This document shows, in pieces, positions 17,822 through 26,521 of a stretch of DNA of 64,000 nucleotides. Source of the stretch: Bradyrhizobiaceae bacterium PARB1 (lineage in GTDB: Bacteria > Pseudomonadota > Alphaproteobacteria > Rhizobiales > Xanthobacteraceae); the NCBI GenBank assembly GCA_002256345.1, contig NKIY01000011.1, forward strand, positions 62,001 to 126,000, written 5' to 3'. The notes under the pieces were generated by a model. The model made no database searches, was not told the DNA's origin, and saw nothing but the letters and a program-made list of their open reading frames with translations. The first letter of the stretch is position 1. The number at the start of each line of letters is the position of its first letter. Made by a program: the position numbers and the translations under genes.

Positions 17822-18616
17822 TCAAACCGCGACCTCGGCCTTGATATGCGGATGCGGATCGTAGCCTTCCAACGTGAAGTCCTCATAGCGGAAAGCGAAG
17901 ATATCCTTCACATCCGGGTTGATCTTCATCACCGGCAGCTTGCGCGTCTCTCGCGTGAGCTGCAGGCGCGCCTGCTCAAGATGATTGGAGTAGAGATGCG
18001 CGTCGCCGAGCGTGTGCACGAAATCGCCGAGCTCGAGACCAGTCACCTGCGCGATCATCATCGTCAGCAGCGCGTATGAGGCGATGTTGAAAGGGACTCC
18101 GAGAAATACATCCGCCGAGCGTTGATAGAGCTGGCACGACAGCTTGCCGTTGGCGACATAGAACTGAAACAGGCAGTGGCATGGCGGCAGCGCCATCTTG
18201 TCGACTTCCGCCGGATTCCAGGCCGAGACGATCAGGCGGCGCGAATCCGGATTTCGTCTGATCATGTCGACGACATTGGCGATCTGATCGATGCTGCGGC
18301 CTTCGGGCGCCGGCCACGAACGCCATTGCGCGCCGTAGACCGGGCCGAGATCGCCATTGGCGTCCGCCCATTCGTCCCAGATCGAAACGCCGTGATCCTT
18401 GAGATATTTGATGTTGGTATCGCCCGCGAGGAACCAGAGCAGCTCGTGGATGATCGCCTTCAGCGAGAGCTTTTTGGTGGTCAGGACGGGAAAGCCGTCG
18501 CTCAGCTTGAAGCGCATCTGATGGCCGAACACAGACAGCGTGCCGGTACCGGTGCGGTCGTGCTTCTCCACACCGTCGCTGAGGATGCGTTCGAGCAGGT
18601 CGTGATACTGGTTCAT
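17822..18616 (-). CDS. thyA: Thymidylate synthase
   Basis: Makes dTMP from dUMP using methylene-tetrahydrofolate. 264 residues, the standard length of bacterial ThyA. Visible motifs: N-terminal [17 protein letters not shown], the catalytic Cys in [12 protein letters not shown] (~residue 146), [23 protein letters not shown] and [13 protein letters not shown]. The C-terminal ends AEVAV as in most family members. Co-directional with folA, which starts within a few bases of its stop. No thyX-like alternative is seen in the window. Confidence 0.98.
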   Translation of the reverse strand: MNQYHDLLERILSDGVEKHDRTGTGTLSVFGHQMRFKLSDGFPVLTTKKLSLKAIIHELLWFLAGDTNIKYLKDHGVSIWDEWADANGDLGPVYGAQWRSWPAPEGRSIDQIANVVDMIRRNPDSRRLIVSAWNPAEVDKMALPPCHCLFQFYVANGKLSCQLYQRSADVFLGVPFNIASYALLTMMIAQVTGLELGDFVHTLGDAHLYSNHLEQARLQLTRETRKLPVMKINPDVKDIFAFRYEDFTLEGYDPHPHIKAEVAV

Positions 18617-18726
18617 GGTCGATCTTGCGGGCTGTGAGCCGGCGAACTTATCGCCTTGGCCGGAAGCGGGACACGCCGATTCCCTGATTATACCCCGAAA
18701 TCTGTGTCACCTCCCCGCAAACGACA

Positions 18727-18755
18727 AGAGCCGGATCCGATAGGGATCCGGCTCT
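18727..18755. terminator. Terminator after tctC
   Basis: Perfect 12-base stem (AGAGCCGGATCC / GGATCCGGCTCT) with a 5-base loop, 28 bases past the tctC stop. It is followed on the minus strand by TGTCGTTTG, a weak T-tract. Confidence 0.7.
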
Positions 18756-18782
18756 AAAATCAAACTGTTAGACGGTTCCCGT

Positions 18783-19766
18783 TTACTGGGCGGGCTTCAG
18801 CACCGCCGACCACTTGGCGACTTCGCTCTTCACCAGTTCGCCGAGAGCGGCCTGGGTGCGGGCTTCCGGCTTCGGAATATCCGAGCCGAGATCGAGCAGA
18901 CGCTTCTTGACGTTCTCATCGTCCAGCGCCTTCGCCGCAGCGGCGTTCAGCTTGGCGGTGATCGCGGCGGGCGTGCCCTTCGGCGCGAAGATCGCGTTCC
19001 AGGCGGAGGCCTGATACTTCGGCAGACCAGCTTCGGTGGTGGTCGGCAGATCCGGCAGCGACGGGTTGCGCTCGGGGGTCGCGACGGCATAGGCCTTGAT
19101 GGTGCCGCCCTTGACCTGCGGCACGGCGTTGACGATCTGGTCGCACATGTAGTCGACTTGGCCGCCGACCAGCGCATTCATCGCCGGGCCGGTTCCATTG
19201 AACGGCACGCCGATCGGCTTGATGTCGAGCACCGACGAGAGAAGTTCGCACGACGAGTACGAGACCGAGCCGACACCGGCATGGGCCATGTTCAGCTTCT
19301 CGTTATTGGCCTTCACGTAAGTGACGAATTCCTTGAGGTCCTTCGGCGCAAAGTCCTTCTTGGCGAGGATGAGGATCGGCGTGCCGGCGAGCAGCGCCAC
19401 CGGTTCGAAGTCCTTCTCCGGATGATAGGCCAGCTTCGGATATAGCGGCACCGAAGCAGCATGAGTGCCCATGTGGCCGGTGATGATGGTGTAACCGTCA
19501 TTGGCTGCCTTTGCGGCGCGGGTCGCGCCCGTGGTGCCGCCGGCGCCGACCACGTTCTCGATGATGATCTGCTGGCCGAGCGTCTTCGACATCTCGGACG
19601 CGACAATGCGCGCGATCACGTCGGTCGGACCGCCCGCCGCGAAGGGCACGATCATGGTGATGCTGCGGGTCGGATAGTCCTGCGCCTGCGCCTTGGTCGA
19701 AACGGCAGCAAGACCGGCGAGCGTCGCCAGACCACCGATCGCAAGCATGCGGTTAAATGATTTCAT
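18783..19766 (-). CDS. tctC: Tripartite tricarboxylate transporter substrate-binding protein (TctC/Bug family)
   Basis: Periplasmic receptor of a TTT transporter. It has 327 residues from the ATG at 19766, with GGGAGG 6 bases upstream. Signal peptide (MKSFNRMLAIGGLATLAGLAA..AQA, cut near 29). Bug-fold hallmarks are YPTRSITMIVPFAAGGPTDVIAR (the loop that binds the carboxylate) and GAGGTTGATRAAKA. Ligands in the family include citrate and other di/tricarboxylates, phthalate and nicotinate; which one applies here is unknown. It is the last gene of the tctB-tctA-tctC set, separated from tctA by a 128-base gap holding a strong hairpin. Confidence 0.92.
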   Translation of the reverse strand: MKSFNRMLAIGGLATLAGLAAVSTKAQAQDYPTRSITMIVPFAAGGPTDVIARIVASEMSKTLGQQIIIENVVGAGGTTGATRAAKAANDGYTIITGHMGTHAASVPLYPKLAYHPEKDFEPVALLAGTPILILAKKDFAPKDLKEFVTYVKANNEKLNMAHAGVGSVSYSSCELLSSVLDIKPIGVPFNGTGPAMNALVGGQVDYMCDQIVNAVPQVKGGTIKAYAVATPERNPSLPDLPTTTEAGLPKYQASAWNAIFAPKGTPAAITAKLNAAAAKALDDENVKKRLLDLGSDIPKPEARTQAALGELVKSEVAKWSAVLKPAQ

Positions 19767-19831
19767 ATGTGTGCCTCCCAGATCTAATTTACCCGCCAAT
19801 ATGACGTATTGCGCGGGACTGAATACAAGCA

Positions 19832-19862
19832 GCGGCCCGAAGTCCATTCGACTTCGGGCCGC
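19832..19862. terminator. Strong hairpin between tctA and tctC
   Basis: Perfect 12-base stem (GCGGCCCGAAGT / ACTTCGGGCCGC) with a 7-base loop, 33 bases after the tctA stop. It has no T-tract. It may protect the tctA 3' end, or reset transcription before a separate tctC promoter. Confidence 0.65.
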
Positions 19863-19894
19863 GGCGGAGTGACGCAGTAGTATAGTTGAGCTTA

Positions 19895-21460
19895 CTAGCT
19901 CTCGGACTCGACGAAGACTTCGTCGCGCTTTCTTCGCAGTGCGGGAAGCACAGCAAGGACCAGCAGGAAGGCCGAGATCGCCATCAGCGAGGCCGACAGC
20001 GGGCGGGTGAAGAACACCGTCGCATCGCCGCGCGAGATCAGCAGAGCACGACGCAGGTTCTCTTCCATCAGCGGACCGAGCACCATGCCGAGCAGCAGAG
20101 GCGCCGGCTCGAAGTCGTGCTTGATCAGCCAGTAGCCGATCAGACCGAACACGCCTGCAAGGATGACGTCCATCGGTGCGTTGTTCACCGAATAGATGCC
20201 GATCGAGCAGAACACCACGATCGACGGGAACATCAGGCGATACGGCACGCGGAGCAGACGCACCCAGATGCCGACCATCGGCAGGTTGATGACGAGCAGC
20301 ATCAGGTTGCCGACCCACATGGAGGCGATCATGCCCCAGACGAGATCGGGCTGCTTCTGCATCACCTGCGGCCCCGGAACGATGCCGTGAATGGTCATCG
20401 CGCCCACCATCAGCGCCATCACCGCATTCGGCGGAATGCCGAGGGTGAGCAGCGGGATGAACGAGGTCTGCGCAGCAGCGTTGTTCGCCGATTCCGGCGC
20501 CGCGACGCCTTCGATCGCACCGCGACCGAACTTCTTCGGGTTCTTCGAGAGTTTCTTCTCGAGCGTGTAGGCCGCGAAGGACGCGATGACCGCGCCGCCG
20601 CCCGGCAGAATGCCGAGGATCGATCCGAGCACCGTGCCGCGCAGGATCGGCGGCGTCGAGACGATCAGATCTTCCTTGGTCGGCATCAGGCCGGTGACCT
20701 TGGACTGCACCAGCTGACGATCTTCTTCGCTGCCCGCATCGAGGTTACGGATGATTTCAGCGAAGCCGAACAGACCCATCGCGACGGTGGCGAAGCCGAG
20801 GCCGTCAGCGAGTTCGGGAATGTTGAACGACATGCGCGACGCGCCGGTCTCGATGTCCGAGCCCACCATGGAGAGCAGCAGACCGAACACGATCATGGCG
20901 ATCGCCTTCAGCACCGAGCCCTTGGCGAGCACGACCGCGAAGATCAGGCCGAGCACCATCAGCGAGAAGTATTCCGCCGGACCGAAGGCCAGTGCGAGCT
21001 TGGTGAGCGGCGCACCCAGGATCGCGATCAGGACCGTGGCTACGCAGCCAGCGAAGAACGAACCGATGGCGGCGATGGCGAGCGCCGGACCAGCGCGGCC
21101 CTGCTTGGCCATCTGGAAGCCGTCGAGCGCCGTGACGACCGAACCCGCTTCACCGGGAATGTTGACGAGGATCGACGTGGTCGAACCACCATATTGCGCG
21201 CCGTAGTAAATGCCGGCGAGCATGATCAGCGCGCCGACCGGCGGCAGGCCGAAGGTGATCGGCAGCAGCATCGCAACAGTCGCGATGGTGCCGATGCCCG
21301 GCAGAACGCCGACCAGAGTACCGACCAATGCACCGACCAGACACAGCAGGATGTTCATCGGCAGCGGGATGCTCATCCCGCCCAGCCATGAAGGCGTCCA
21401 CTGCACGAATTGGAAGACGGTCGCGAATCCGAGACCGAGATTTGAAAAAAGATCGCCCAT
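19895..21460 (-). CDS. tctA: Tripartite tricarboxylate transporter large permease
   Basis: Large membrane component of the TTT transporter, 521 residues, with about twelve hydrophobic segments in two inverted halves. Conserved features are NILLCLVGALVGTLVGVLPGIG (near residue 40), a glycine-rich family signature, then IYYGAQYGGSTTSILVNIPGEAG and the second-half LGILPGGGAVIASFAAY. It works with the small TctB subunit and the periplasmic receptor. It starts 13 bases after tctB ends, so these two are cotranscribed. Confidence 0.95.
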   Translation of the reverse strand: MGDLFSNLGLGFATVFQFVQWTPSWLGGMSIPLPMNILLCLVGALVGTLVGVLPGIGTIATVAMLLPITFGLPPVGALIMLAGIYYGAQYGGSTTSILVNIPGEAGSVVTALDGFQMAKQGRAGPALAIAAIGSFFAGCVATVLIAILGAPLTKLALAFGPAEYFSLMVLGLIFAVVLAKGSVLKAIAMIVFGLLLSMVGSDIETGASRMSFNIPELADGLGFATVAMGLFGFAEIIRNLDAGSEEDRQLVQSKVTGLMPTKEDLIVSTPPILRGTVLGSILGILPGGGAVIASFAAYTLEKKLSKNPKKFGRGAIEGVAAPESANNAAAQTSFIPLLTLGIPPNAVMALMVGAMTIHGIVPGPQVMQKQPDLVWGMIASMWVGNLMLLVINLPMVGIWVRLLRVPYRLMFPSIVVFCSIGIYSVNNAPMDVILAGVFGLIGYWLIKHDFEPAPLLLGMVLGPLMEENLRRALLISRGDATVFFTRPLSASLMAISAFLLVLAVLPALRRKRDEVFVESES

Positions 21461-21473
21461 AACGCCCTCGTCC

Positions 21474-21974
21474 TTAGCGCATCAGGAAAGTCGGCCACAT
21501 CTGCAGCGGCAGACCCAGCGCGTACGGGAACAGCAAGGCGCAGAATGTCGTGAGACACGCGCCGACAATGGCCGTCTCAACCCAGCGCGTCTCGGTCGAA
21601 CCAAGAGCTGCGATGAGGAAGCTCGACATCGCTGAGAAGATCATGCCCATCGGACGAATGCAGAGCGCGAACGACAGGATCGCGAGCATGACGAAGAACG
21701 GGCCGCGCCAGTGAAACTTCTGAAGCGACGGGCCTTCGGTGAAAACGCCCATTACCGCAACAGCTGCGCCAAGGCCGAGCAGCAGAATGCCGAACATCCG
21801 CGGCGCGGTACCTGCGCCAAACGAGAAGCCGTGCATGCCTTGCAGATCGCTAGATGCCCACAACGCAAATGCAGCAATCGCCACCAGGGCGAGGCCACCG
21901 ATAAAATCCTGCGGGCCTTTGACCCAGCTCGGTAAGATTGATTTCTCCGGCGCGTGGCTCGGCGCATCACTCAT
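21474..21974 (-). CDS. tctB: Tripartite tricarboxylate transporter small subunit
   Basis: Small membrane subunit of the TTT transporter, 166 residues with four hydrophobic segments (about 27-45, 60-78, 100-130 and 140-160). It contains the FGAGTAPRMFGILLLGLGAAVAV stretch shared by TctB proteins. First gene of the tctB-tctA-tctC group. TctB sequences are poorly conserved, so the call rests on size, topology and position directly ahead of tctA. Confidence 0.88.
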   Translation of the reverse strand: MSDAPSHAPEKSILPSWVKGPQDFIGGLALVAIAAFALWASSDLQGMHGFSFGAGTAPRMFGILLLGLGAAVAVMGVFTEGPSLQKFHWRGPFFVMLAILSFALCIRPMGMIFSAMSSFLIAALGSTETRWVETAIVGACLTTFCALLFPYALGLPLQMWPTFLMR

Positions 21975-22091
21975 TGGTACGTCCCTCTAGTCACGAGCTT
22001 ATAGCCCAGGTCTTGTAGTCAAAGTGTCTGACAGCTCAAGTCAGTCGGGGCCGCCCAACGACCCCGGTGGCAAGCTTGCTAGCCACTTTCG

Positions 22092-22628
22092 TCAGAGAAT
22101 GCCAGCGAAACCAAGTAATCCGCCGCCAACTAACAACCATAACGGGTTAAGCCGCGTTGCAAAGGCCAGAACGGCTGCAACCGCGGTGACGGAATACGCT
22201 ATTATAGAAGTGTCTGCGGTCATCATCACCACGAGGCCACTCGCGCTCATTAGACCAATGGATAAGGGGACAAGTGCCGCCTGCACAATTCCTGGCCACG
22301 TCGCATGCGTCGAACGCGCGAGCAAACGGCTGACGTAATAGGCGACGACCGCGGTTGGACCACACATCGACAAGGTCGCAACCAGGGCGCCGAGAATACC
22401 GGCGACGTGATAGCCGATCAGCGTAACGATGAGAACATTAGGCCCAGGCGAGAGCTGCGAGATCGCAAAGACATCGGCGAACTGCTTGGCCGTGAGCCAG
22501 TGATTGACGTCTACCGCAATGCGATAAATCTCTGGAATCGCTGAGTTGGCGCCGCCAACAGCAAAGAGTGACATCAGCCCGAAGGTCCAGGCGACCGTCC
22601 AGAGCTTGCCAATTCCGGTCTCGCTCAC
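22092..22628 (-). CDS. Chromate transporter, C-terminal-type half
   Basis: Half-length CHR-family membrane protein of 178 residues with about five hydrophobic segments. CHR motifs seen: FGLMSLFAVGGANSAIPEIYR near the N terminus and FAISQLSPGPNVLIVTLIGYHVAGILGA (the LSPGPN element) at ~55-80. Two half-length proteins are known to act together as a chromate/sulfate antiporter. It overlaps the end of the upstream half by four bases. Whether the pair exports chromate or another anion cannot be told. Confidence 0.88.
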   Translation of the reverse strand: MSETGIGKLWTVAWTFGLMSLFAVGGANSAIPEIYRIAVDVNHWLTAKQFADVFAISQLSPGPNVLIVTLIGYHVAGILGALVATLSMCGPTAVVAYYVSRLLARSTHATWPGIVQAALVPLSIGLMSASGLVVMMTADTSIIAYSVTAVAAVLAFATRLNPLWLLVGGGLLGFAGIL

Positions 22629-23227
22629 GCCCTGCTCCCGCGCCGCATCATTATGGTCAGCAGAACGCTGACCGGCACCGAAACCAGCAGCACGCTCGGC
22701 AGCGGCCAGCGCATCAGACCGACAGCAACGAATACGGCCAGCATCATCAGAAGACTGAGCGGCTCGCGCTTTTGCAGGAGCGGCAGCATCATCCGCGCGA
22801 TCACCGCGAACAGTAATCCGACCGCAACGCAGGAGACCCCCGCCAGTGTGCGGCGCAGCGATTCCAAATCGCCATAACGCGCATAGAGAATAGCGAGGAT
22901 CGTCACGATCAAAACGGGCGGCCCGAGCAGCCCTGCAAAAGCGGCGATCGCGCCGGGAATGCCGCGGATACGGGCACCGAACACGACCGACAGATTGACG
23001 ATATTCGGCCCCGGCAGGAAATGGCAGAGCGCAAAGGTTTCGTTGAATTCCTCCGCCGTCATCCAGCGATGCTGCTCGACGATGGCCCGGCGAGCCCAGA
23101 CCAGAACGCCGCCGAATCCGGCCAGTGACATCTTCGCAAAGGCGATGAACAGAGCGGCCAATCCAACCGCCCCAGGGGTTGCATCTCCGCAGCTTTCGTC
23201 CAAGGGTGGCGGCAAAGTGACAGACAT
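22625..23227 (-). CDS. Chromate transporter, N-terminal-type half
   Basis: Second half-length CHR protein, 200 residues and the first in transcription order. It shows FIAFAKMSLAGFGGVLVWARRAIVEQHRWMTAEEFNE near residue 30 and FALCHFLPGPNIVNLSVVFGARIRG, the standard CHR signature. About five hydrophobic segments follow. Translational coupling (ATGA) with the next gene suggests the two halves are made in equal amounts. Upstream is ~270 bases of non-coding DNA shared with divergent sspB. Confidence 0.88.
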   Translation of the reverse strand: MSVTLPPPLDESCGDATPGAVGLAALFIAFAKMSLAGFGGVLVWARRAIVEQHRWMTAEEFNETFALCHFLPGPNIVNLSVVFGARIRGIPGAIAAFAGLLGPPVLIVTILAILYARYGDLESLRRTLAGVSCVAVGLLFAVIARMMLPLLQKREPLSLLMMLAVFVAVGLMRWPLPSVLLVSVPVSVLLTIMMRRGSRA

Positions 23228-23499
23228 GCTGCCGGTTTAGGCTGACGGCAAAGCCACGCCAAACGATTTTTAGATGGTTTTTGCGCCGATATCGGCTCCG
23301 GAGGCGCCCAATCTGTTTCGCGACGCATCACACTTATATATAGAGTGCAGTCGTCCGCCCGGGGCCGCTAACCTTGAAGGCTGCTGACCGCGGGTACATG
23401 CCGGCGTATGAAGTGGGAAAGATGGCGCGAGTCGGCTTCCTGACATCGCCACAATTGCCGATACATCCTCTACCGAGACGAAAGCGACGGGGCCGAACG

Positions 23500-24015
23500 A
23501 TGCCGACCGATCATATTCGCTACGACGTACTGGCCCGTGACGCCCTCCGCGGCGTGTTGCGCAAGGTGCTGATCGATGCCGCCGAACACGGCCTGCCGGG
23601 TGAACACCACTTCTTCATCACCTTTGTTTCCAAGGCCGACGGCGTGAAGCTGTCGCCGCGCCTGTTGGCGCAGTATCCGGAAGAGATGACCGTGATCCTG
23701 CAGCATCAGTTCTGGGATCTCACTGTCACGGAAGACCGCTTCGAAGTGGGTCTGTCGTTCAACGGAATTCCTGAACGCCTGGTCGTGCCATTTGCTGCGA
23801 TCAAGAGCTTCTACGATCCGTCCGTGCAATTCGGCCTGAGCTTCGAGACGGAAGCTGCCGCCGAAATTGCGCCTGCGAGCGAGCCCTCGGCGACGACGCC
23901 GGCTCAGGTTCTCGCCGCTCCACCCGCGGCGCCGGAAGCGCCGGCCGACGACGAAGCGCCGAAAACCGGCGAAGGAGCGGAAGTTGTTCGTTTAGACCGC
24001 TTCCGGAAAAAATAA
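23500..24015 (+). CDS. sspB: SspB-family ClpXP adaptor
   Basis: Delivers ssrA-tagged and other substrates to ClpXP. It has 171 residues from the ATG at 23500; the longer frame from 23374 has no family support. The conserved core is residues 1-110 ([84 protein letters not shown]). The acidic, Ala/Pro-rich tail ends in a basic [10 protein letters not shown] peptide, the likely ClpX-docking end. Its own terminator follows, ahead of fumC. Confidence 0.92.
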   Translation: MPTDHIRYDVLARDALRGVLRKVLIDAAEHGLPGEHHFFITFVSKADGVKLSPRLLAQYPEEMTVILQHQFWDLTVTEDRFEVGLSFNGIPERLVVPFAAIKSFYDPSVQFGLSFETEAAAEIAPASEPSATTPAQVLAAPPAAPEAPADDEAPKTGEGAEVVRLDRFRKK

Positions 24016-24038
24016 GCGCAAGAGTGTGTAAAGTGATC

Positions 24039-24068
24039 GGGCCGCAGCAATGCGGCCCTTTTCGTTTT
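24039..24068 (+). terminator. Terminator of sspB
   Basis: Stem GGGCCGCA / TGCGGCCC with loop GCAA, then TTTTCGTTTT. 24 bases past the sspB stop and before the fumC ribosome site. Confidence 0.88.
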
Positions 24069-24107
24069 GCGCCGCCTCCTTCGGCGCAGCAATGCAGGAA
24101 GCCCGTC

Positions 24108-25526
24108 ATGGCCAAATCGTCGAAGAAGACATCCGCCGCGTCCACCCGCACCGAGACCGACAGCTTCGGTCCGATCGCCGTCGCCGCCGACCGCTATTGG
24201 GGCGCGCAGACGGAACGCTCGCGGCAGAACTTTCGCATCGGCCACGATCGCATGCCGCTGCCGCTGGTGCATGCCCTCGGCATCGTCAAGCTCGCCGCCG
24301 CCGAGACCAATCGTGAGCTCGGCCTGCTGCCGCCGAAACTTGCCAAGACGATCGTGCAGGCCGCACGCGAAGTCATCGACGGCAAGCTCGACGACCACTT
24401 CCCGCTCGTGGTCTGGCAGACCGGCTCCGGCACGCAGACCAACATGAACCTCAATGAGGTGATCGCCAACCGCGCTAACGAACTGCTCGGCTTCGAGCGC
24501 GGCGCCAAGAAGCCGGTGCACCCGAACGACCACGTCAATATGAGTCAGTCCTCCAACGACTCGTTTCCGACCGCGATGCATATCGCTGCGACCCAAGGCA
24601 TTACGCACGACCTCATCCCCGCCTTGAGCGAACTACTTGTTGCGCTGCGCAAGAAAGAAAAGGCCTTCGCCAAGATTGTGAAGATCGGACGTACGCATAC
24701 ACAGGACGCGACGCCGCTCACGCTCGGCCAGGAATTCTCCGGCTACGCATCGCAAGTCGAGAGCGGCATCGCGCGACTGCGTAGTGCAGTGAAGGACCTG
24801 TACCCGCTCGCACAGGGTGGCACGGCAGTCGGGACCGGCCTCAATTCGAAGCCTGGTTTCGCCAAGCTGTTCGCGAAGAACGTGCAGAAGATCACCAAGC
24901 TGCCCTTCACGAGCGCAGCGAATAAATTTGAAGCACTGGCCTCGAACGACGCCTATGTATTCGCACACGGTGCAATAAATTCCGTCGCAACAGGACTATT
25001 TAAGATTGCAAATGACATTCGCCTGCTCGGCTCCGGCCCCCGCTCGGGCCTTGGCGAACTCATTCTCCCGGAAAACGAACCCGGCTCGTCAATCATGCCT
25101 GGCAAGGTAAATCCGACACAATGTGAAGCGATGACAATGGTATGCTGCCAGGTATTCGGGAACCACACGGCTATTACGGTGGCCGGCAGCCAAGGCCACT
25201 TCGAACTCAACGTCTACAAGCCGGTGATGGCGCATTGTATGATGCAGTCCATTCAATTGATCGCAGACGTTGCGCGATCCTTCACCGAGCACTGCATCGA
25301 CGGCATCCGCGCGGATGAGAAGCGCATCCGCGAACTGATGGAACGTTCGCTCATGCTCGTCACCGCGCTGGCGCCGAAGATCGGCTACGATAATGCAGCG
25401 AAGGTTGCCAAGGCTGCGCACGCGAACGGAACGACTCTCAAGGAAGAAGCGTTACGCCTAGCTCTCGTCGACACCAAGGAGTTCGATCGCCTCGTGCAGC
25501 CGGTCAAAATGATACAACCGGGGTGA
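24108..25526 (+). CDS. fumC: Fumarate hydratase, class II
   Basis: Iron-independent fumarase of the TCA cycle, 472 residues. The ATG at 24108 has GGAAG 6 bases upstream. Motifs: [11 protein letters not shown] near 30, [21 protein letters not shown] (~100), [21 protein letters not shown] (~140), [13 protein letters not shown], and the superfamily signature [15 protein letters not shown] (~325). The 3' half (about 24,900-25,180) uses A/T-ending codons more often than neighbouring genes. The following non-coding stretch is also AT-rich, hinting at local recombination or a different history for this end. Confidence 0.97.
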   Translation: MAKSSKKTSAASTRTETDSFGPIAVAADRYWGAQTERSRQNFRIGHDRMPLPLVHALGIVKLAAAETNRELGLLPPKLAKTIVQAAREVIDGKLDDHFPLVVWQTGSGTQTNMNLNEVIANRANELLGFERGAKKPVHPNDHVNMSQSSNDSFPTAMHIAATQGITHDLIPALSELLVALRKKEKAFAKIVKIGRTHTQDATPLTLGQEFSGYASQVESGIARLRSAVKDLYPLAQGGTAVGTGLNSKPGFAKLFAKNVQKITKLPFTSAANKFEALASNDAYVFAHGAINSVATGLFKIANDIRLLGSGPRSGLGELILPENEPGSSIMPGKVNPTQCEAMTMVCCQVFGNHTAITVAGSQGHFELNVYKPVMAHCMMQSIQLIADVARSFTEHCIDGIRADEKRIRELMERSLMLVTALAPKIGYDNAAKVAKAAHANGTTLKEEALRLALVDTKEFDRLVQPVKMIQPG

Positions 25527-25920
25527 GTACTTACTGCGGATTCAAATTTTTTACTCACAGCTTGTTGAGAATATCTCAAAAGCGAAATAGTTATAATTGA
25601 TACCGCTTAATTGGTTAGACTGGTCGACTATCGTTTCTAATGGTTGCTGCGATAGTACGAGGCCAACTTAGGAAGACGACTTGATGAGTCAGCTCAATTT
25701 GAGCTGACTCAGAACGAGCAACCTCGGCAAGCCGGCTTTGAAGGTTCGGCCATGACGTTAACTACGATTAAGTTCGATTACTATTTTTGCCTGTTTGAGA
25801 ATACGGAGTGTATTTTTTTGGATGGATTACGAAACCAACCTCGCTCTCGCCTCGTATCAGTACCTGACGGCGAAGTTTGGGTTTCGCACTCCATGATTTC
25901 ATTGAACGACAGGAGCGATC
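25527..25920. other. AT-rich interval after fumC
   Basis: About 390 bases clearly poorer in G+C than the surroundings, with no recognisable protein family. It holds a 27-base palindrome at 25685-25711 and one weak small open frame (25752-25928). No tRNA, integrase or direct-repeat ends are seen. Confidence 0.6.
25685..25711. promoter_or_regulatory. 27-base perfect palindrome
   Basis: TGAGTCAGCTCAA-T-TTGAGCTGACTCA: 13-base arms around a single base. There is no T-tract and the loop is too small for a good RNA hairpin, so a DNA-binding site (or cruciform) is more likely than a terminator. 159 bases past the fumC stop. Confidence 0.5.
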
Positions 25921-25928
25921 ATGGGTGA
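25752..25928 (+). CDS. Possible small ORF (58 codons), uncertain
   Basis: An ATG with AGG 8 bases upstream opens a 58-residue frame, ending in TGA that overlaps the DUF4169 start region by eight bases. It contains a Tyr/Phe-rich stretch (FDYYFCLF) unlike typical local proteins, and codon use is AT-rich. I recognise no family. It could be random in an AT-rich gap; the overlap with the next start is the only contextual support. Confidence 0.2.
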   Translation: MTLTTIKFDYYFCLFENTECIFLDGLRNQPRSRLVSVPDGEVWVSHSMISLNDRSDHG

Positions 25929-26109
25929 CCTGATCAATCTCAATCGCTTCAGAAAGCGCGCGGCACGCGACGAAGCTTCCCGACAAGCTGAAATCAATCG
26001 GGCCCGTTTCGGGCGCAATAAAGCCGAACGTATTCTAGAGGAGCAGCGCACTGCCCGTGCGAACACCATGCTTGACCAGCACAAAATCGATGGCGAGAGC
26101 GCATCATGA
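25921..26109 (+). CDS. DUF4169 family small protein
   Basis: Basic, helical protein of 62 residues beginning MGDLINLNRFRKRAARDE, the recognisable DUF4169 opening (INLNRFRK.R.R), followed by RFGRNKAERILEEQ. AGGAG lies 6 bases upstream. The stop overlaps the start of the ribbon-helix-helix gene by four bases. The pairing of DUF4169 with an RHH protein near fumC is common in alphaproteobacteria. Function unknown; size, charge and coupling suggest it acts with the RHH protein. Confidence 0.82.
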   Translation: MGDLINLNRFRKRAARDEASRQAEINRARFGRNKAERILEEQRTARANTMLDQHKIDGESAS

Positions 26110-26369
26110 AGTCGCCCGTAGTTAAGAGATCGATCGTCGTGGCTGGACACAAAACCAGCGTGAGCCTCGAAGAGGCGTTTTGGAACGGCATGAAGGAGAT
26201 TTCCAATCTCCGCGACATGACGCTTTCCGAGCTTGTGGGAGAGATCGACACCAATCGTCAGCAGGGCAACCTGTCATCGGCGATTCGGCTGTTCGTGCTC
26301 GACTACTTCCGCACCCGGGCGGCACCGCCGCAGCGCGGTGTTGAGAGCAACACGAACTTGTCCGCCTGA
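26106..26369 (+). CDS. Ribbon-helix-helix domain protein
   Basis: Small protein of 87 residues of the RHH_4 type. It reads VKRSIVVAGHKTSVSLEEAFWNGMKEI, a beta-strand followed by a helix, then LSELVGEIDTNRQQGNLSSAIRLFVLDYFRTRA. This resembles the family once mislabelled as arylsulfate-sulfotransferase-like, now considered DNA-binding RHH. It is coupled to DUF4169 by a 4-base overlap. Possible role: transcriptional repressor, with the palindrome at 25685-25711 as a candidate site; this is inference from position only. Confidence 0.8.
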   Translation: MKSPVVKRSIVVAGHKTSVSLEEAFWNGMKEISNLRDMTLSELVGEIDTNRQQGNLSSAIRLFVLDYFRTRAAPPQRGVESNTNLSA

Positions 26370-26521
26370 TCGGACCGATCAGCGGCGCATCAGCCGCGGT
26401 CGATCAAGCTCGCCTTCCGGAAGCCGTCGCCGGCGTCCGGAACCGTGATTGACCTGTCGGGGTACACGGGGAGCCGGTCTATTGAAGACGGACCGGACGT
26501 CCTGCATCATTCATAACATTG

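Noticed and set aside
19886-21391. 501-codon plus-strand frame across tctA
   Set aside because: Extreme Arg/Asp/His/Gln composition, antisense to tctA.
25527-25920. Genomic-island or prophage edge after fumC
   Set aside because: No integrase, tRNA, direct repeats or phage genes; only base composition differs.
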